Origin: Rhizobacter sp.
GTDB lineage: Bacteria > Pseudomonadota > Gammaproteobacteria > Burkholderiales > Burkholderiaceae_C
NCBI GenBank assembly: GCA_019635355.1
Contig: JAHBZQ010000001.1
Span: forward strand, 3,844,001-3,908,000
Direction of reading: 5' to 3'
DNA: 64,000 nucleotides
Part shown: positions 24,807 through 35,338 of the stretch, one piece after another
How positions within the stretch are numbered: the stretch's first letter is position 1
Layout: each line of letters opens with the position of its first letter
Translations under genes and position numbers: made by a program
Notes under the pieces: generated by a model
The model's input: the letters and a program-made list of their open reading frames with translations, nothing else
Told to the model about the DNA's origin: nothing
Database searches by the model: none

Positions 24807-25676
24807 TCACACCGCGGCCGCACCGGCCACGATTTCCGACAGTTCTTTGGTGATCGCCGCCTGGCGGGTCTTGTTGTAGACCAGCTTCAGCTCGGCAATC
24901 ACGTTGCCAGCGTTGTCGGTGGCGGACTTCATCGCGACCATGCGCGCCGACTGCTCCGAGGCCATGTTCTCGGCCACGGCCTGGTAGACCAGGGCTTCGG
25001 TGTAGCGCACCAGCAGCTCGTCGATCACCGTGGCGGCGTCGGGCTCATAGAGGTAGTCCCAACCGTGGCTGCCCTTGTCGGCAGTCATGCTCTCGGCCGT
25101 CAGCGGCAGCAGTTGCTGCACCACCGGCTCCTGCTTCATCGTGTTGATGAAGCGGGTGTAGCAGAGGTACACGGCGGAGAGCTTGCCTTCGGCGTAAGCG
25201 TCGAGCAGCACCTTCACCGGGCCGATCAGCTTGTCGAGGTGCGGCTGGTCGCCCAGCTGCGTGGCCTGCGACACCACCTTGGCGCCGATGCGGTTGAGAA
25301 AGCCCAGGCCCTTGTTGCCGATGGCCACCGCCTCGCTCTTCTGGCCTGCGGCCTCGAGCTCGCGCAGCTTGCCGGTGACGGCGCGCAGCACGTTGGTGTT
25401 GAGGCCGCCGCACAAGCCCTTGTCGGTGGTCACCACGATGAAGCCCGTGGTCTTCGCACCGTCGTTCTTCACCATGAAGGGGTGCTTGTACTCGGGCGTG
25501 GCCTGCGAGAGGTTGGCCGCCAGGTTGCGCACCTTCTCGGCGTAGGGGCGTGCATGACGCATGCGGTCCTGTGCCTTGCGCATCTTGGAGGCGGCCACCA
25601 TCTCCATGGCCTTGGTGATCTTCTTGGTGTTCTCCACCGATTTGATCTTGCCGCGTATTTCCTTGCCTGCTGCCAT
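24807..25676 (-). CDS. atpG: ATP synthase F1 subunit gamma
   Basis: 289 residues, the usual size of the central rotor stalk. The N-terminal helix KEIRGKIKSVENTKKITKAMEMVAASKMRKAQ and the C-terminal LVYNKTRQAAITKELSEIVAGAAA helix form the coiled coil inside the alpha3beta3 ring. DKGLCGGLN marks the conserved central strand. It is 19 bp downstream of atpA. Confidence 0.98.
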   Translation of the reverse strand: MAAGKEIRGKIKSVENTKKITKAMEMVAASKMRKAQDRMRHARPYAEKVRNLAANLSQATPEYKHPFMVKNDGAKTTGFIVVTTDKGLCGGLNTNVLRAVTGKLRELEAAGQKSEAVAIGNKGLGFLNRIGAKVVSQATQLGDQPHLDKLIGPVKVLLDAYAEGKLSAVYLCYTRFINTMKQEPVVQQLLPLTAESMTADKGSHGWDYLYEPDAATVIDELLVRYTEALVYQAVAENMASEQSARMVAMKSATDNAGNVIAELKLVYNKTRQAAITKELSEIVAGAAAV

Positions 25677-25695
25677 GTCTGGCTCCTGTCAGGGT

Positions 25696-27249
<1,554 letters not shown>

Positions 27250-27327
27250 TGCTTTCTCCGGTCCACGGGCCAATCAGTGGCCTGCAGGGTCAGACGATGT
27301 CGAAGCGTTCGCTCTATGAAAGAGACC

Positions 27328-27861
27328 TCACGCCGTCAACGCCACCTTCATTTGTTCAAGACGTGCCTTGACCGAGGTGTCGAGCACCTCATCGCCGACC
27401 ACCACCTTGATGCCGCCGATCAGTTCGGGATCGAGCTGCACCGTCGCGTTGAGCTTGCGGCCGAAGCGTTTTTCCAGCGTTGCCACCACGCCCGACAGCT
27501 GCGACGCGTCGATCGGGAAGGCGCTGTACACCGTGGCTTCGGACACGCCGGAGCGGGCAGCGGCCAGGGTGTGGAACTGCTTGGCAACTTCGGGCAACGC
27601 GGCCAGGCGACCGTTGTCGATGACGGTGCGCAGCAGGTTGCTGACGTGGCTCGACAGCGTGGTCTTGGCGACGCCGGTGATCACGTCGAAGACCTGCTGG
27701 GCGGTGACCTTCGGGTTGTCGGCGAAGGAGCGCAGCTGCGCGTCGGCGGCCACGGCGGCCACCGCGTCGAGCTGCTCGACCAGCGGCTTCACGTCGGCGT
27801 TGCCGGCAGCCTTGTACAAGGCTTCGGCGTAAGGGCGGGCGATGGTTGCAAGCTCGGCCAT
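27328..27861 (-). CDS. atpH: ATP synthase F1 subunit delta
   Basis: 177 residues. IARPYAEALYKAA at the N-terminus and the C-terminal stretch GIKVVVGDEVLDTSVKARLEQMK are the two signatures of delta (OSCP-like), which links the peripheral stalk to the top of F1. It is 2 bp downstream of atpF. Confidence 0.97.
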   Translation of the reverse strand: MAELATIARPYAEALYKAAGNADVKPLVEQLDAVAAVAADAQLRSFADNPKVTAQQVFDVITGVAKTTLSSHVSNLLRTVIDNGRLAALPEVAKQFHTLAAARSGVSEATVYSAFPIDASQLSGVVATLEKRFGRKLNATVQLDPELIGGIKVVVGDEVLDTSVKARLEQMKVALTA

Positions 27862-27863
27862 GG

Positions 27864-28334
27864 TCAGAGCTCGGCCTTGAGGCGGTTCAAGAGGTCGGCG
27901 TGCACGCCGGCGTTGACTTCCTTGCGCAGGATCGCTTCAGCGCCCTTTACGGCCAGCGCAGCCACCTGCTCGCGCAGGGCTTCACGGGCCTTGATCGATT
28001 CCTGCTGGGCTTCGGCCTTGGCAGCAGCGACGATCTTGGCGCCTTCTTCGGCAGCGCGGGTCTTGGCTTCTTCGACCATCGACTGGGCCAGGCGCTCGGC
28101 ATCGGCCAGGCGCTGCGCCGAGTCGTTGCGGGCGGCCGACAGCTGCTCTTCGACGCGCTTGTTGGCGGCGGAGAGTTCGCTCTTGGCCTTGTCGGCAGCC
28201 GACAGGCCGTCGGCGATCTTCTGCGCACGCTCGTCGAGTGCCTTCACGATCGGTGGCCAGATGAACTTCATCGTGAACCACACGAGGATCAGGAACACGA
28301 TCAGCTGCGCGATCAGCGTAGCGTTGATGCTCAC
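27864..28334 (-). CDS. atpF: ATP synthase Fo subunit b
   Basis: 156 residues. One N-terminal membrane helix (about 4-27, ATLIAQLIVFLILVWFTMKFIWP) leads to a long charged helix rich in Ala, Glu, Lys and Gln. That helix dimerises as the peripheral stalk. Normal length for the family. Confidence 0.97.
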   Translation of the reverse strand: MSINATLIAQLIVFLILVWFTMKFIWPPIVKALDERAQKIADGLSAADKAKSELSAANKRVEEQLSAARNDSAQRLADAERLAQSMVEEAKTRAAEEGAKIVAAAKAEAQQESIKAREALREQVAALAVKGAEAILRKEVNAGVHADLLNRLKAEL

Positions 28335-28402
28335 GGTGTTGCCTCTACAGAATTGGACAGATCAAAAGTACGGCGACGTTCGGGCGGGGCCCGAGACGCA
28401 CA

Positions 28403-28666
28403 TTACTTCGGCAGGTTGGCGATCTGGGCCAGGAACGGGTTGGCAGTGGCGAACCAGAGGGCGATACCGGTACCGATGATGAACGCGGCGTCGATCAGGC
28501 CGGCCAGCAGGAACATCTTGGTCTGCAGTTCGTTCATCAGCTCGGGCTGGCGGGCGGCCGACTCGAGGTACTTGCTGCCCATGATGCCGATGCCGATACA
28601 AGCACCAACGGCACCCAGACCGATGATCAGGCCAGCGGCGAGGGCAACAAAGCTAATGACTTCCAT
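28403..28666 (-). CDS. atpE: ATP synthase Fo subunit c
   Basis: 87 residues in two membrane helices joined by the polar loop ARQPE (38-42). The ion-carrying acid is Asp59 in LLAGLIDAAF. The Gln/Glu-Ser set typical of sodium-binding c rings is absent, so the ring is expected to carry protons. Confidence 0.97.
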   Translation of the reverse strand: MEVISFVALAAGLIIGLGAVGACIGIGIMGSKYLESAARQPELMNELQTKMFLLAGLIDAAFIIGTGIALWFATANPFLAQIANLPK

Positions 28667-28731
28667 GATGACTCCTTAGGGTTTTAGGAAAGAAAGGGGG
28701 AACGAAAACGAAGGGACAGAAACTGCGGTGA

Positions 28732-29574
28732 TCAGTGCGCGTCGTGCGCCTGGCCGATGTAGACCAGCGTGAGCATCATGAACACGAAGGCCTGCAGGGT
28801 GATGATCAGGATGTGGAAGATGGTCCACACCGTGCCGGCCACGATGTGGCCGAGGAAGAGGGCGATGCCGGTGGCGTTGAGCGCGAAGGCGCCGCCCATC
28901 AGCGCGATCAGCATGAAGATCAGTTCGCCAGCGTACATGTTGCCGAACAACCGCATGCCGTGCGACACGGTCTTCGCGACGAACTCGATGATCTGCATCG
29001 CGAAGTTGAAGGGGTAGAGGAACCACTTGTCACCGAACGGTGCAGCGAAGAGTTCGTGGATCCAGCCGCCCAGGCCCTTGATCTTGACGTTGTAGATCAG
29101 GCAGACGATCAGCACGCCGACCGACAGGCCCATGGTGATCGACAGGTCGGCGGTGGGCACGACGCGCAGGTAGGGCAGGCCGATGGTCTTGTCGTTGATC
29201 CAGGGGAGGATGTCGACCGGCAGCATGTCCATGAAATTCATCAGGAAGATCCAGACGAACACGGTCAGCGCCAGCGGTGCGACGAGCTTGCGGCTCTGGG
29301 CGTTGTGCACGATGCCCTTGGCCTGGCTGTCGACCATTTCGACGAGGATTTCAACCGCAGCCTGGAAGCGACCGGGGCGGCCCGAGGTGGCCTTGCGTGC
29401 AGCCAACCAGAGCAGCCAGCAACCAATCACCCCCAGCACGATGCTGAAGAAGATGGAGTCGAGGTTGATGACCGAGAAGTCGACCGGGCCGGTCTGGTGG
29501 TGGTTCTGCAGGTGATGCAGGTGGTGGCTGATGTATTCACCCGCGGACGGGGCGTGTTCGCCTGCGCTTGCCAT
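28732..29574 (-). CDS. atpB: ATP synthase Fo subunit a
   Basis: 280 residues with about six membrane helices. A His-rich N-terminus (EYISHHLHHLQNHHQ) precedes the first helix. MRLFGNMYAGELI, which carries the essential stator arginine opposite the c ring, and the PWTIFHILIITLQAFVFMMLTLVYI-type last helix identify subunit a, the proton channel. Confidence 0.97.
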   Translation of the reverse strand: MASAGEHAPSAGEYISHHLHHLQNHHQTGPVDFSVINLDSIFFSIVLGVIGCWLLWLAARKATSGRPGRFQAAVEILVEMVDSQAKGIVHNAQSRKLVAPLALTVFVWIFLMNFMDMLPVDILPWINDKTIGLPYLRVVPTADLSITMGLSVGVLIVCLIYNVKIKGLGGWIHELFAAPFGDKWFLYPFNFAMQIIEFVAKTVSHGMRLFGNMYAGELIFMLIALMGGAFALNATGIALFLGHIVAGTVWTIFHILIITLQAFVFMMLTLVYIGQAHDAH

Positions 29575-29597
29575 TGGTCAGTCCTGAATCTGGTCCA

Positions 29598-30056
29598 TCA
29601 AGACCGGCGCCACGCGAGCGCCAGCCAGTTCACCTTCATGCACACCACCATCGTGATCAGCAACGCTGGCCAGCTCAGTTGGGGCACCACTCTGGCCGCG
29701 ATCACCAACATGGCGATCGCCGCCGCAATCTTCAGCATTTCCCAGAACATGAACCCCACGGCCGCAGCCACCGGGCTCTTTGTTCCCCTGGTCATTCCAC
29801 GGGCCAGCAAGGCCCCCGGAAGCACCACGGCCAACGCGCCGTAGAGCGCCGACCAAGCTGCCGAGCTGCGTTGTGTGACCGCCCAGACCACAGCGGTGCA
29901 CAGCAAACCGACCAGCGCCTGAACGCAAAGTACGCGCCATGGCGAGACCATGGGGAGCTTCGACTTCAGGGCTTTGGCTTCTTCGGCGGTCAGCGTCTTG
30001 AAGGACGGCTGATCTGCCTCATCTGGCCACGAGTCACGGCCCACAGGGTTGGTCAT
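29598..30056 (-). CDS. atpI: ATP synthase subunit I
   Basis: 152 residues from the ATG at 30056. A polar N-terminal 40 residues is followed by four predicted membrane helices (around WRVLCVQALVGLLCTAVVWAV, WSALYGALAVVLPGALLA, PVAAAVGFMFWEMLKIAAAIAML and PALLITMVVCMKVNWLALAW). AtpI helps assemble the c ring and is often first in the operon. The start has no clear Shine-Dalgarno sequence. A perfect TATAAT lies 37 bp upstream. Confidence 0.9.
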   Translation of the reverse strand: MTNPVGRDSWPDEADQPSFKTLTAEEAKALKSKLPMVSPWRVLCVQALVGLLCTAVVWAVTQRSSAAWSALYGALAVVLPGALLARGMTRGTKSPVAAAVGFMFWEMLKIAAAIAMLVIAARVVPQLSWPALLITMVVCMKVNWLALAWRRS

Positions 30057-30092
30057 GGCTCGGGTTACAGGCGGCTGCAGCAAAGCCTCGGG

Positions 30093-30098
30093 ATTATA
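30093..30098 (-). promoter_or_regulatory. Promoter (-10) of the atp operon
   Basis: The complement of 30093-30098 is a perfect TATAAT; the -35 is weak (CTGGAA at 17 bp). Transcription would begin near 30086, giving a leader of about 30 nt before atpI. The -10 region is bracketed by an 8-bp inverted repeat, CGGGTTAC (30061-30068) and GTAACCCG (30103-30110), which could be a regulator site. Confidence 0.65.
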
Positions 30099-30167
30099 CG
30101 TGGTAACCCGGGCGGTTCCAGAGCCGCCTGGAGGCGTTACTTATTGGCGCCCGGTTGTCGCGCGATT

Positions 30168-31076
30168 TCAGCCGAAGGCGTTGGCCGGGAGGCCCGGCGT
30201 GTCGACGCGCAGACTGAGGATGCGACCCGCCAGGGGCTGGGCGGCCAGTTCCGCCTCCGGCCGTTTCTCGCGTGACGTGGTGATGTAGAGCGTCTTGAGG
30301 TCGGGGCCGCCGAAGCAGGGCATCGTGGCGCAGCGCACGGGCAGACGGATCTCGCGCAGCACGACACCTTGCGGCGACAACTTCAAGAGACGCTGGCCTT
30401 CGAACATCGCGCACCAGTAAGCGCCTTCGGTATCGACAGCGGCGCCGTCGGGCCGGCCGCCGTAGGTGCCGAGGTCCTGGTCCGGCTGCTTCACTGGGAA
30501 CTGGGCGAGGATGCGCCGGGCGCCAGGTTGGCCGGTGGCGGCATCGAAGTCCTGTGCGTAGATGGTGTGGGCCTTGGTGTCGCTGTAATAGAGCGTGCGG
30601 CCGTCGGGGCTCCAGCCCAGGCCGTTGCCGACGGTGATGTCGCTGGCCATGCGGCGCAGGCCGTGTTGCCCGTCGTAGCAGTAGAGGGCTGCGAGGGCCG
30701 CGTCTCGGGGCTCGTAGATCGTGCCGGTCCAGAAGCGGCCTTGCGGATCGCACTTGCCGTCGTTGAAGCGCTCGCGGCTGCTGTCGTAGGGCGCGGCGAC
30801 CAAGGCATGCTGCCGACCGGTCTCGGGGTCGAACTGCCAGAGGCCATCGCGCCGCGCCAGCAGCAGGCCGCCTTCGCGCATCGGTGCGAGGCTGCCCACT
30901 TCGGTGTCGACCGGCCACGTCTTGTGGCGGCCGCTGCGGGGGTCGTGGCAGTGCAGGGCCTTGCCGGGGATGTCGGTCCAGTAGAGCTGCCGCTCGGTTG
31001 GGTGCCAGAGCGGAGATTCGCCGAGCAGCGAGGCGGGCGCATCGAGTGCGGTGATGTCGGAAGAGGTGTCGGTCAC
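30168..31076 (-). CDS. SMP-30/gluconolactonase family sugar lactonase
   Basis: 302 residues, starting at a GTG that overlaps the stop of the aldose epimerase gene (GTGA). It has the SMP-30/LRE beta-propeller pattern: LLGESPLWHPTERQLYWTDIPG with the metal-ligand glutamate, RFNDGKCDPQGRFWTGTI, NGLGWSPDGRTLYYSDT with the catalytic-site Asn and Asp, and DGAAVDTEGAYWCAMF. These enzymes open sugar lactones such as glucono-, arabino- or galactonolactone. The coupled epimerase suggests the oxidative use of an aldose; arabinose would fit the arabinanase elsewhere in the window, but the substrate is inferred. Confidence 0.9.
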   Translation of the reverse strand: MTDTSSDITALDAPASLLGESPLWHPTERQLYWTDIPGKALHCHDPRSGRHKTWPVDTEVGSLAPMREGGLLLARRDGLWQFDPETGRQHALVAAPYDSSRERFNDGKCDPQGRFWTGTIYEPRDAALAALYCYDGQHGLRRMASDITVGNGLGWSPDGRTLYYSDTKAHTIYAQDFDAATGQPGARRILAQFPVKQPDQDLGTYGGRPDGAAVDTEGAYWCAMFEGQRLLKLSPQGVVLREIRLPVRCATMPCFGGPDLKTLYITTSREKRPEAELAAQPLAGRILSLRVDTPGLPANAFG

Positions 31077-31933
31077 AGGGCTGTCACGTCGAGGGTCATC
31101 CAGGCGTCGGTGGTGTCGCCGGGGGGCAAGGCCACCAGACCGTGCTGCAAGGGGCCGGGCATCTGGATGGCATTGTTCACGTGGCTCACGGGCTCGACGC
31201 AAAAGTAGTCTTTGTCTTGCGGCGTGTAGACCACCAGGTGCCGAAGCGACGAGCACAGCTCGAGCGAGAACTGCTCGTCGTGCAGCAGCGCCCGCCCTGA
31301 CCAACCGTCGAAGCAATGGTCGAGGCGCAGTTGGGCGATGGGGTCGTCGATGCGGTCTTGCGCCACCGGACGCGTCGGCAGTTGCGCGTCGTCGACCTCC
31401 CAGCGCCGAGTCACCCGCGTGTGCAGATGGCTGCGTGCCCGCTTCGGGAAATACGGGTGCCAGCCGAGCCCCGCCGGCTGGGCTTGCGGCGAGGTGTTGG
31501 TCATCGCCAGCCGCACCGAGAGTCGTGCCGGGGTGAGCGTGAAGTGCTGTTCGGCGGCAAACGCAAAGGGCCAATGCGCATCGGGTCGATGCTCATATCG
31601 CAACACCAGCCCGGCCGGCTCGAACGACACCACCTGCCAGGCGCGCAACCACGCCACGCCGTGCAGCGAATGCGGGCTGTCGCCGAAGTTGGGTGCGGTG
31701 GTGTGATCGAGCCCTTGCCATTGGAAGCGGCGGTGCCCGACGCGGTTGGAATAGGGCACCAGCGGGAAGCTTCCGGACGGTCGTGAGGCGTGCAAGGTCT
31801 GCGGCTCGGCCGACAGCAGCACGGGTGTGTCGCGGTGCCAGAGGCCGGCGATGCAGCTGCCCAGGTCGGGCCTCACCGCGAGGCGCATGTCGCCGGCGCG
31901 CAGTTCGCAGCCGGCCTGGAGGGCATCACTCAT
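31073..31933 (-). CDS. Aldose 1-epimerase (mutarotase) family protein
   Basis: 286 residues. The galactose-mutarotase fold is recognised by PLVPYSNRVGHRRFQWQG, HSLHGVAWLRAWQV with the conserved active-site histidine, GLGWHPYFPK with the second histidine, and VYTPQDKDYFCVEPVSHVNNAI with the catalytic-base glutamate. It interconverts alpha and beta anomers of aldoses. Four bases overlap with the lactonase gene downstream, so both work in one sugar pathway. No transporter or dehydrogenase is next to them. Confidence 0.9.
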   Translation of the reverse strand: MSDALQAGCELRAGDMRLAVRPDLGSCIAGLWHRDTPVLLSAEPQTLHASRPSGSFPLVPYSNRVGHRRFQWQGLDHTTAPNFGDSPHSLHGVAWLRAWQVVSFEPAGLVLRYEHRPDAHWPFAFAAEQHFTLTPARLSVRLAMTNTSPQAQPAGLGWHPYFPKRARSHLHTRVTRRWEVDDAQLPTRPVAQDRIDDPIAQLRLDHCFDGWSGRALLHDEQFSLELCSSLRHLVVYTPQDKDYFCVEPVSHVNNAIQMPGPLQHGLVALPPGDTTDAWMTLDVTAL

Positions 31934-31939
31934 CTGGAT

Positions 31940-32461
31940 CTATCGCCGCGACACCTTGAACTCGGCGGCGTGGTCCAGCCTGGCGCGCAGGTAGTGGGCG
32001 CCAGGGATGGGGTTGTAGTAGTAGGGGGGCACTTCCTCGAAGCCCAGCGTGGCGTACAGCTCGCGCGCCGACTCCATGTCGTCGAGCGTGTCGAGCAGCA
32101 TGTTGGAGTAGCCGGCGCGGCGTGCGTCGTCGAGCAGTTGCATGACCAGCAACCGGCCGAGGCCGAAGCGGCGAAAGGCGGGTCGCACGTAGAGGCGCTT
32201 CATCTCGCAGGCATTCGGGTAATCGGCGTCGTGCAGGGGCCGCAGGGCGCCACAGCCCGCGACATCGCCATCGACCAGGGCCAGCAGCAATTGCCCCGAG
32301 GGCGGCGCGTAGTCGCCGGGCAGGTGGGCCAACTCGGTCTCGAAGCCCTGGAAGCAGAGGTCGACGTCAAGGCTCGCCGCGTACTCGCGAAAGATCGCGC
32401 GGGTGTCGGCGATCAACTCGGCAGTGTCCGGCGTGATGAGCTGGATGGTCGGGGCGTCCAT
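31940..32461 (-). CDS. GNAT family N-acetyltransferase
   Basis: 173 residues. The acetyl-CoA loop region is MKRLYVRPAFRRFGLGRLLVMQLL (the R-x-x-G-x-G/A pattern, about 92-115), followed by ARRAGYSNMLLDTLDDMESARELYATLGFEEVPPYYYNP, a standard GNAT C-terminal half. The substrate cannot be told. It ends 6 bp before the epimerase start and may be co-transcribed with it. Confidence 0.9.
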   Translation of the reverse strand: MDAPTIQLITPDTAELIADTRAIFREYAASLDVDLCFQGFETELAHLPGDYAPPSGQLLLALVDGDVAGCGALRPLHDADYPNACEMKRLYVRPAFRRFGLGRLLVMQLLDDARRAGYSNMLLDTLDDMESARELYATLGFEEVPPYYYNPIPGAHYLRARLDHAAEFKVSRR

Positions 32462-32853
32462 GCGCAGTTGTCAGCAGCCCGGGCCCGACAGGATGCGTAA
32501 CGCGAGCAGACCCCGCGGCCAATGGAGCCGCCGGATGGGCAGTTCCCAAGGGTGGATGCGGTGGAGAGCGGGCGGCATGGCGGGCTGGCGGACGCGGGAG
32601 CTGAAAGATACCTTGTTGGGGGCCGGGTGGCGAGCGGCCGGCGCGATGCCCCGATGGAACGCCTGGTCCTTGCGGTAGGGACCTTTGCCCAATCTCTGCC
32701 AGCGCGCCGCGTGCGGGTCTTTTCATAGGGGCTTGCAGGGGGCAGGCGCCGAAAGTCCTTCCGCTACCATTGCCCGCTGCCGTTTCGGCGGCTTCCACTG
32801 CAGTTGGAGAGGCAGCGCGTGCTCGCGTTGCCCCAGCCACGAGCTCGCTTCGC
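32462..32853. other. 392-bp intergenic region between GNAT and export genes
   Basis: Divergent gap between the GNAT and Wza-like genes. No credible coding frame, RNA gene or clean promoter hexamers were recognised. A near-palindrome, GGTCC...GGGACC, occurs around 32668-32686. It most likely holds the promoter of the export pair. Confidence 0.6.
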
Positions 32854-35334
32854 ATGACACCGTTCAGGTTTGCTCCTCTCCCCCAGGTATTTCGCGCTCT
32901 GCCCGTCGTGCTTGCTTTATTTGCGGTGGAGGGTCACGCGGCCGATGAATCCGGCAGCGGCACGTTCAACACACCTGGCTATTCGTCGGCGCCCGCAGCG
33001 GGCGCCTCTGCGCCCGACAGTGTTCGCTCTCAGCAGGCGCTCCCGGGTGTGGGCCAGCGCCAACTTGGGCGGAGTGCATCTGCCGAAGCGCTCGCCGGTC
33101 CAGGGAAGGGGCGCGATGCCGTGCAGCGCCGGGATGAGCCCGCACAACGACGGATCGAGTTGCCGCCGCCGCGGCTGAGCGAATTTGAGCGTTTTGTCGA
33201 AACGGCCACCGGCCGCCAGCTGCCGGTTTTTGGGGCCAGCTTCTTTGTCGATGCCGCCAACCGGCCTGTCGCCGCTGACAGCGTGCCAGTGTCGAGCGAT
33301 TACACCGTGGGACCCGGCGACGAGGTGCTGATCCGCGCCTGGGGTGCGATCGATGTCGACTACCGCGCGGTCGTTGATCGCAACGGCCAAGTGAACCTTC
33401 CGAAGGTTGGCAGCCTCACCGTGGCGGGCGTCAAGGCCTCCGACCTCGAGCGCCACCTGCGTGCGCAGATCGGCCGGCTGTACACCAACTTCAACCTGAG
33501 CGTGTCGCTTGGGCAGCTGCTTGGGGTGAAGGTCTTCGTGGTGGGGCCGGCACGGTTGCCGGGCGTCTACACCGTGTCGAGCCAGGGCACCGTGCTGTCG
33601 GCCGTGGTGGCGGCCGGTGGCCCCGGGCCGAACGGGTCGATGCGCAAGGTGCTGCTGCGGCGCAATGGCGCCGTGGTCTCCGAACTCGACATCTACGACT
33701 TCCTTGTTAATGGTGACAAATCCAAGGATGTGCAGCTGATTGCGGGTGACGTGGTCGTTTTCCAGCCGGCGGGGCCTCGTGTCGCGCTGAGTGGTGCGCT
33801 CGACACCCCAGGGATTTATGAACTCAAGTCGGCGCAGGAGCCGATGCGCGACGTCCTGCGCTATGCGGGGGGCACCCCGGTGCTGACCAACCCCAACAAG
33901 GTGCTGGTCGAGCGCATCGAGCCGGCGCGCATGCCGGCGGCCCGCTATATCGAGGAATTCAAGCTTGACGAAGCCGGGCTGCAGCGTCCTTTGCGCGATG
34001 GCGACGTGCTGACGCTGCTGCCGATCTCGCCGCAGTTTGCCAACGCGGTGACGCTCAAGGGCGCCGTGGCGCAGCCGCTGCGTTATGCGCACAAGCCGGG
34101 CATGCGGATCCGCGATCTGATTCCGGACAAGGACGCGCTGGTGACGCCCGACTTCCATCGGCGCAAAAACCTCCTGGTGCAGTCGCCAGAGGTCGGGGAG
34201 CCGGTCGAGATCGATGCCGACCCGGCAAGAGACGCTCCGGGCACGAGCGCGAACGCCCAGGGGAGCCTCGATCGGACGGGGCGCAGCGCCGCCGAGCGCG
34301 CGCGCCGCGTCGAAGACCGCAACGTCGCCGAGCGTGCCAAGAAGGCGCCCGCCGCCCTCTTTGAGGAACTGAACTGGGACTACGCCGTCATCGAGCGATT
34401 GAATCCCGATCTCAGCACCCAGGTGATTCCCTTCAACCTCGGCAAGGCCGTCCTGCAGGGCGACCCTGCGAGCAACGTCGAGCTGCTGGCGGGCGACGTC
34501 GTGACCGTCTACAGCCAGAAGGACATCCGCGTGCCGGTCGCCAAGCAGACCCGGCTGGTGTCTGTGGAAGGTGAAGTGGGTGCGCCCGGCGTGTACCAGC
34601 TGCTGCCCGGCGAGACCTTGCCGCAGCTGATTGCGAGGGCGGGTGGTTTTACCCGGCAAGCGTATGTCTATGGCTTGGAATTCACGCGCGAGGACACGCG
34701 GCGCCGGCAGAAGGAGAACCTCACCGAAGCCATCTCGCGCCTTGAAACCCTGGCGGCGACGCAGGGCGCGCGTGATGCTGCTAACCGGCGTGATGAAACC
34801 GGCGACCGCAGCGCGTCCGTCAACGCCGCCGCCACCCAAGCCCAGATGGCCAGACTGCGCCGTGTCGAACCCAATGGCCGCATCGCGCTGGAACTGCGGC
34901 CGGATGACGCTGCGATCGGCACCTTGCCCGAAGTCCCCCTGGAGCACGCCGACCGCATCTCCGTGCCTGCTAAGCCGGGCTTCATCACCGTCGCAGGCGC
35001 TGTGGTCAACAACAACGCGCTGCTGTGGAAGCCGGGTCGCACCGTGGGGGACTACCTGAACCAGGCCGGGCTGGACGAGGCGGCCGAGCGGTCCAACATG
35101 TTCGTGCTGCGGGCCGACGGCACGGTGCTGCATGCCGGCGACCGGCGCGGCTTCCTCGGCTTCGGGGGCATCGAGTCGCAGTCCATCCAACCGGGCGACG
35201 CGATCGTCGTGCCTTCTCAACTCGACTTCGAAACCTGGGGCCGGGCCTTGGTGCGCAACCTGAAGGACTTCAGCCAGATCTTCTACCAGTTCGGCTTGGG
35301 CGCCGCCGCGATACAGACCTTGCGCAAGAACTGA
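32854..35334 (+). CDS. Wza-like polysaccharide export protein with multiple SLBB domains
   Basis: 826 residues, roughly twice the length of classical Wza (about 380). Signal peptide to about residue 30 (LALFAVEGHA), without a lipobox cysteine. After a low-complexity stretch, a poly-export domain begins at DYTVGPGDEVLIRAWG (about 150-235). Several SLBB-type units follow, recognisable by repeated xVxGxVxxPGxYxL patterns (VVGPARLPGVYTV, LSGALDTPGIYEL, TLKGAVAQPLRYA, VEGEVGAPGVYQL, VAGAVVNNNALLWKPG). A charged insert lies near 450-510. Such proteins form outer-membrane or periplasm-spanning export channels. The chain-length gene follows by 4 bp. No glycosyltransferase, polymerase or kinase gene adjoins. 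Confidence 0.9.
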   Translation: MTPFRFAPLPQVFRALPVVLALFAVEGHAADESGSGTFNTPGYSSAPAAGASAPDSVRSQQALPGVGQRQLGRSASAEALAGPGKGRDAVQRRDEPAQRRIELPPPRLSEFERFVETATGRQLPVFGASFFVDAANRPVAADSVPVSSDYTVGPGDEVLIRAWGAIDVDYRAVVDRNGQVNLPKVGSLTVAGVKASDLERHLRAQIGRLYTNFNLSVSLGQLLGVKVFVVGPARLPGVYTVSSQGTVLSAVVAAGGPGPNGSMRKVLLRRNGAVVSELDIYDFLVNGDKSKDVQLIAGDVVVFQPAGPRVALSGALDTPGIYELKSAQEPMRDVLRYAGGTPVLTNPNKVLVERIEPARMPAARYIEEFKLDEAGLQRPLRDGDVLTLLPISPQFANAVTLKGAVAQPLRYAHKPGMRIRDLIPDKDALVTPDFHRRKNLLVQSPEVGEPVEIDADPARDAPGTSANAQGSLDRTGRSAAERARRVEDRNVAERAKKAPAALFEELNWDYAVIERLNPDLSTQVIPFNLGKAVLQGDPASNVELLAGDVVTVYSQKDIRVPVAKQTRLVSVEGEVGAPGVYQLLPGETLPQLIARAGGFTRQAYVYGLEFTREDTRRRQKENLTEAISRLETLAATQGARDAANRRDETGDRSASVNAAATQAQMARLRRVEPNGRIALELRPDDAAIGTLPEVPLEHADRISVPAKPGFITVAGAVVNNNALLWKPGRTVGDYLNQAGLDEAAERSNMFVLRADGTVLHAGDRRGFLGFGGIESQSIQPGDAIVVPSQLDFETWGRALVRNLKDFSQIFYQFGLGAAAIQTLRKN

Positions 35335-35338
35335 TCTC

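Noticed and set aside
28403..28666. Sodium-driven ATP synthase
   Set aside because: Subunit c has the proton-type Asp59 context and lacks the sodium-ligand set.
32522..32728. Short frame (68 codons) upstream of the Wza-like gene
   Set aside because: No ribosome-binding site, no conserved-looking sequence and overlapping alternatives in other frames.
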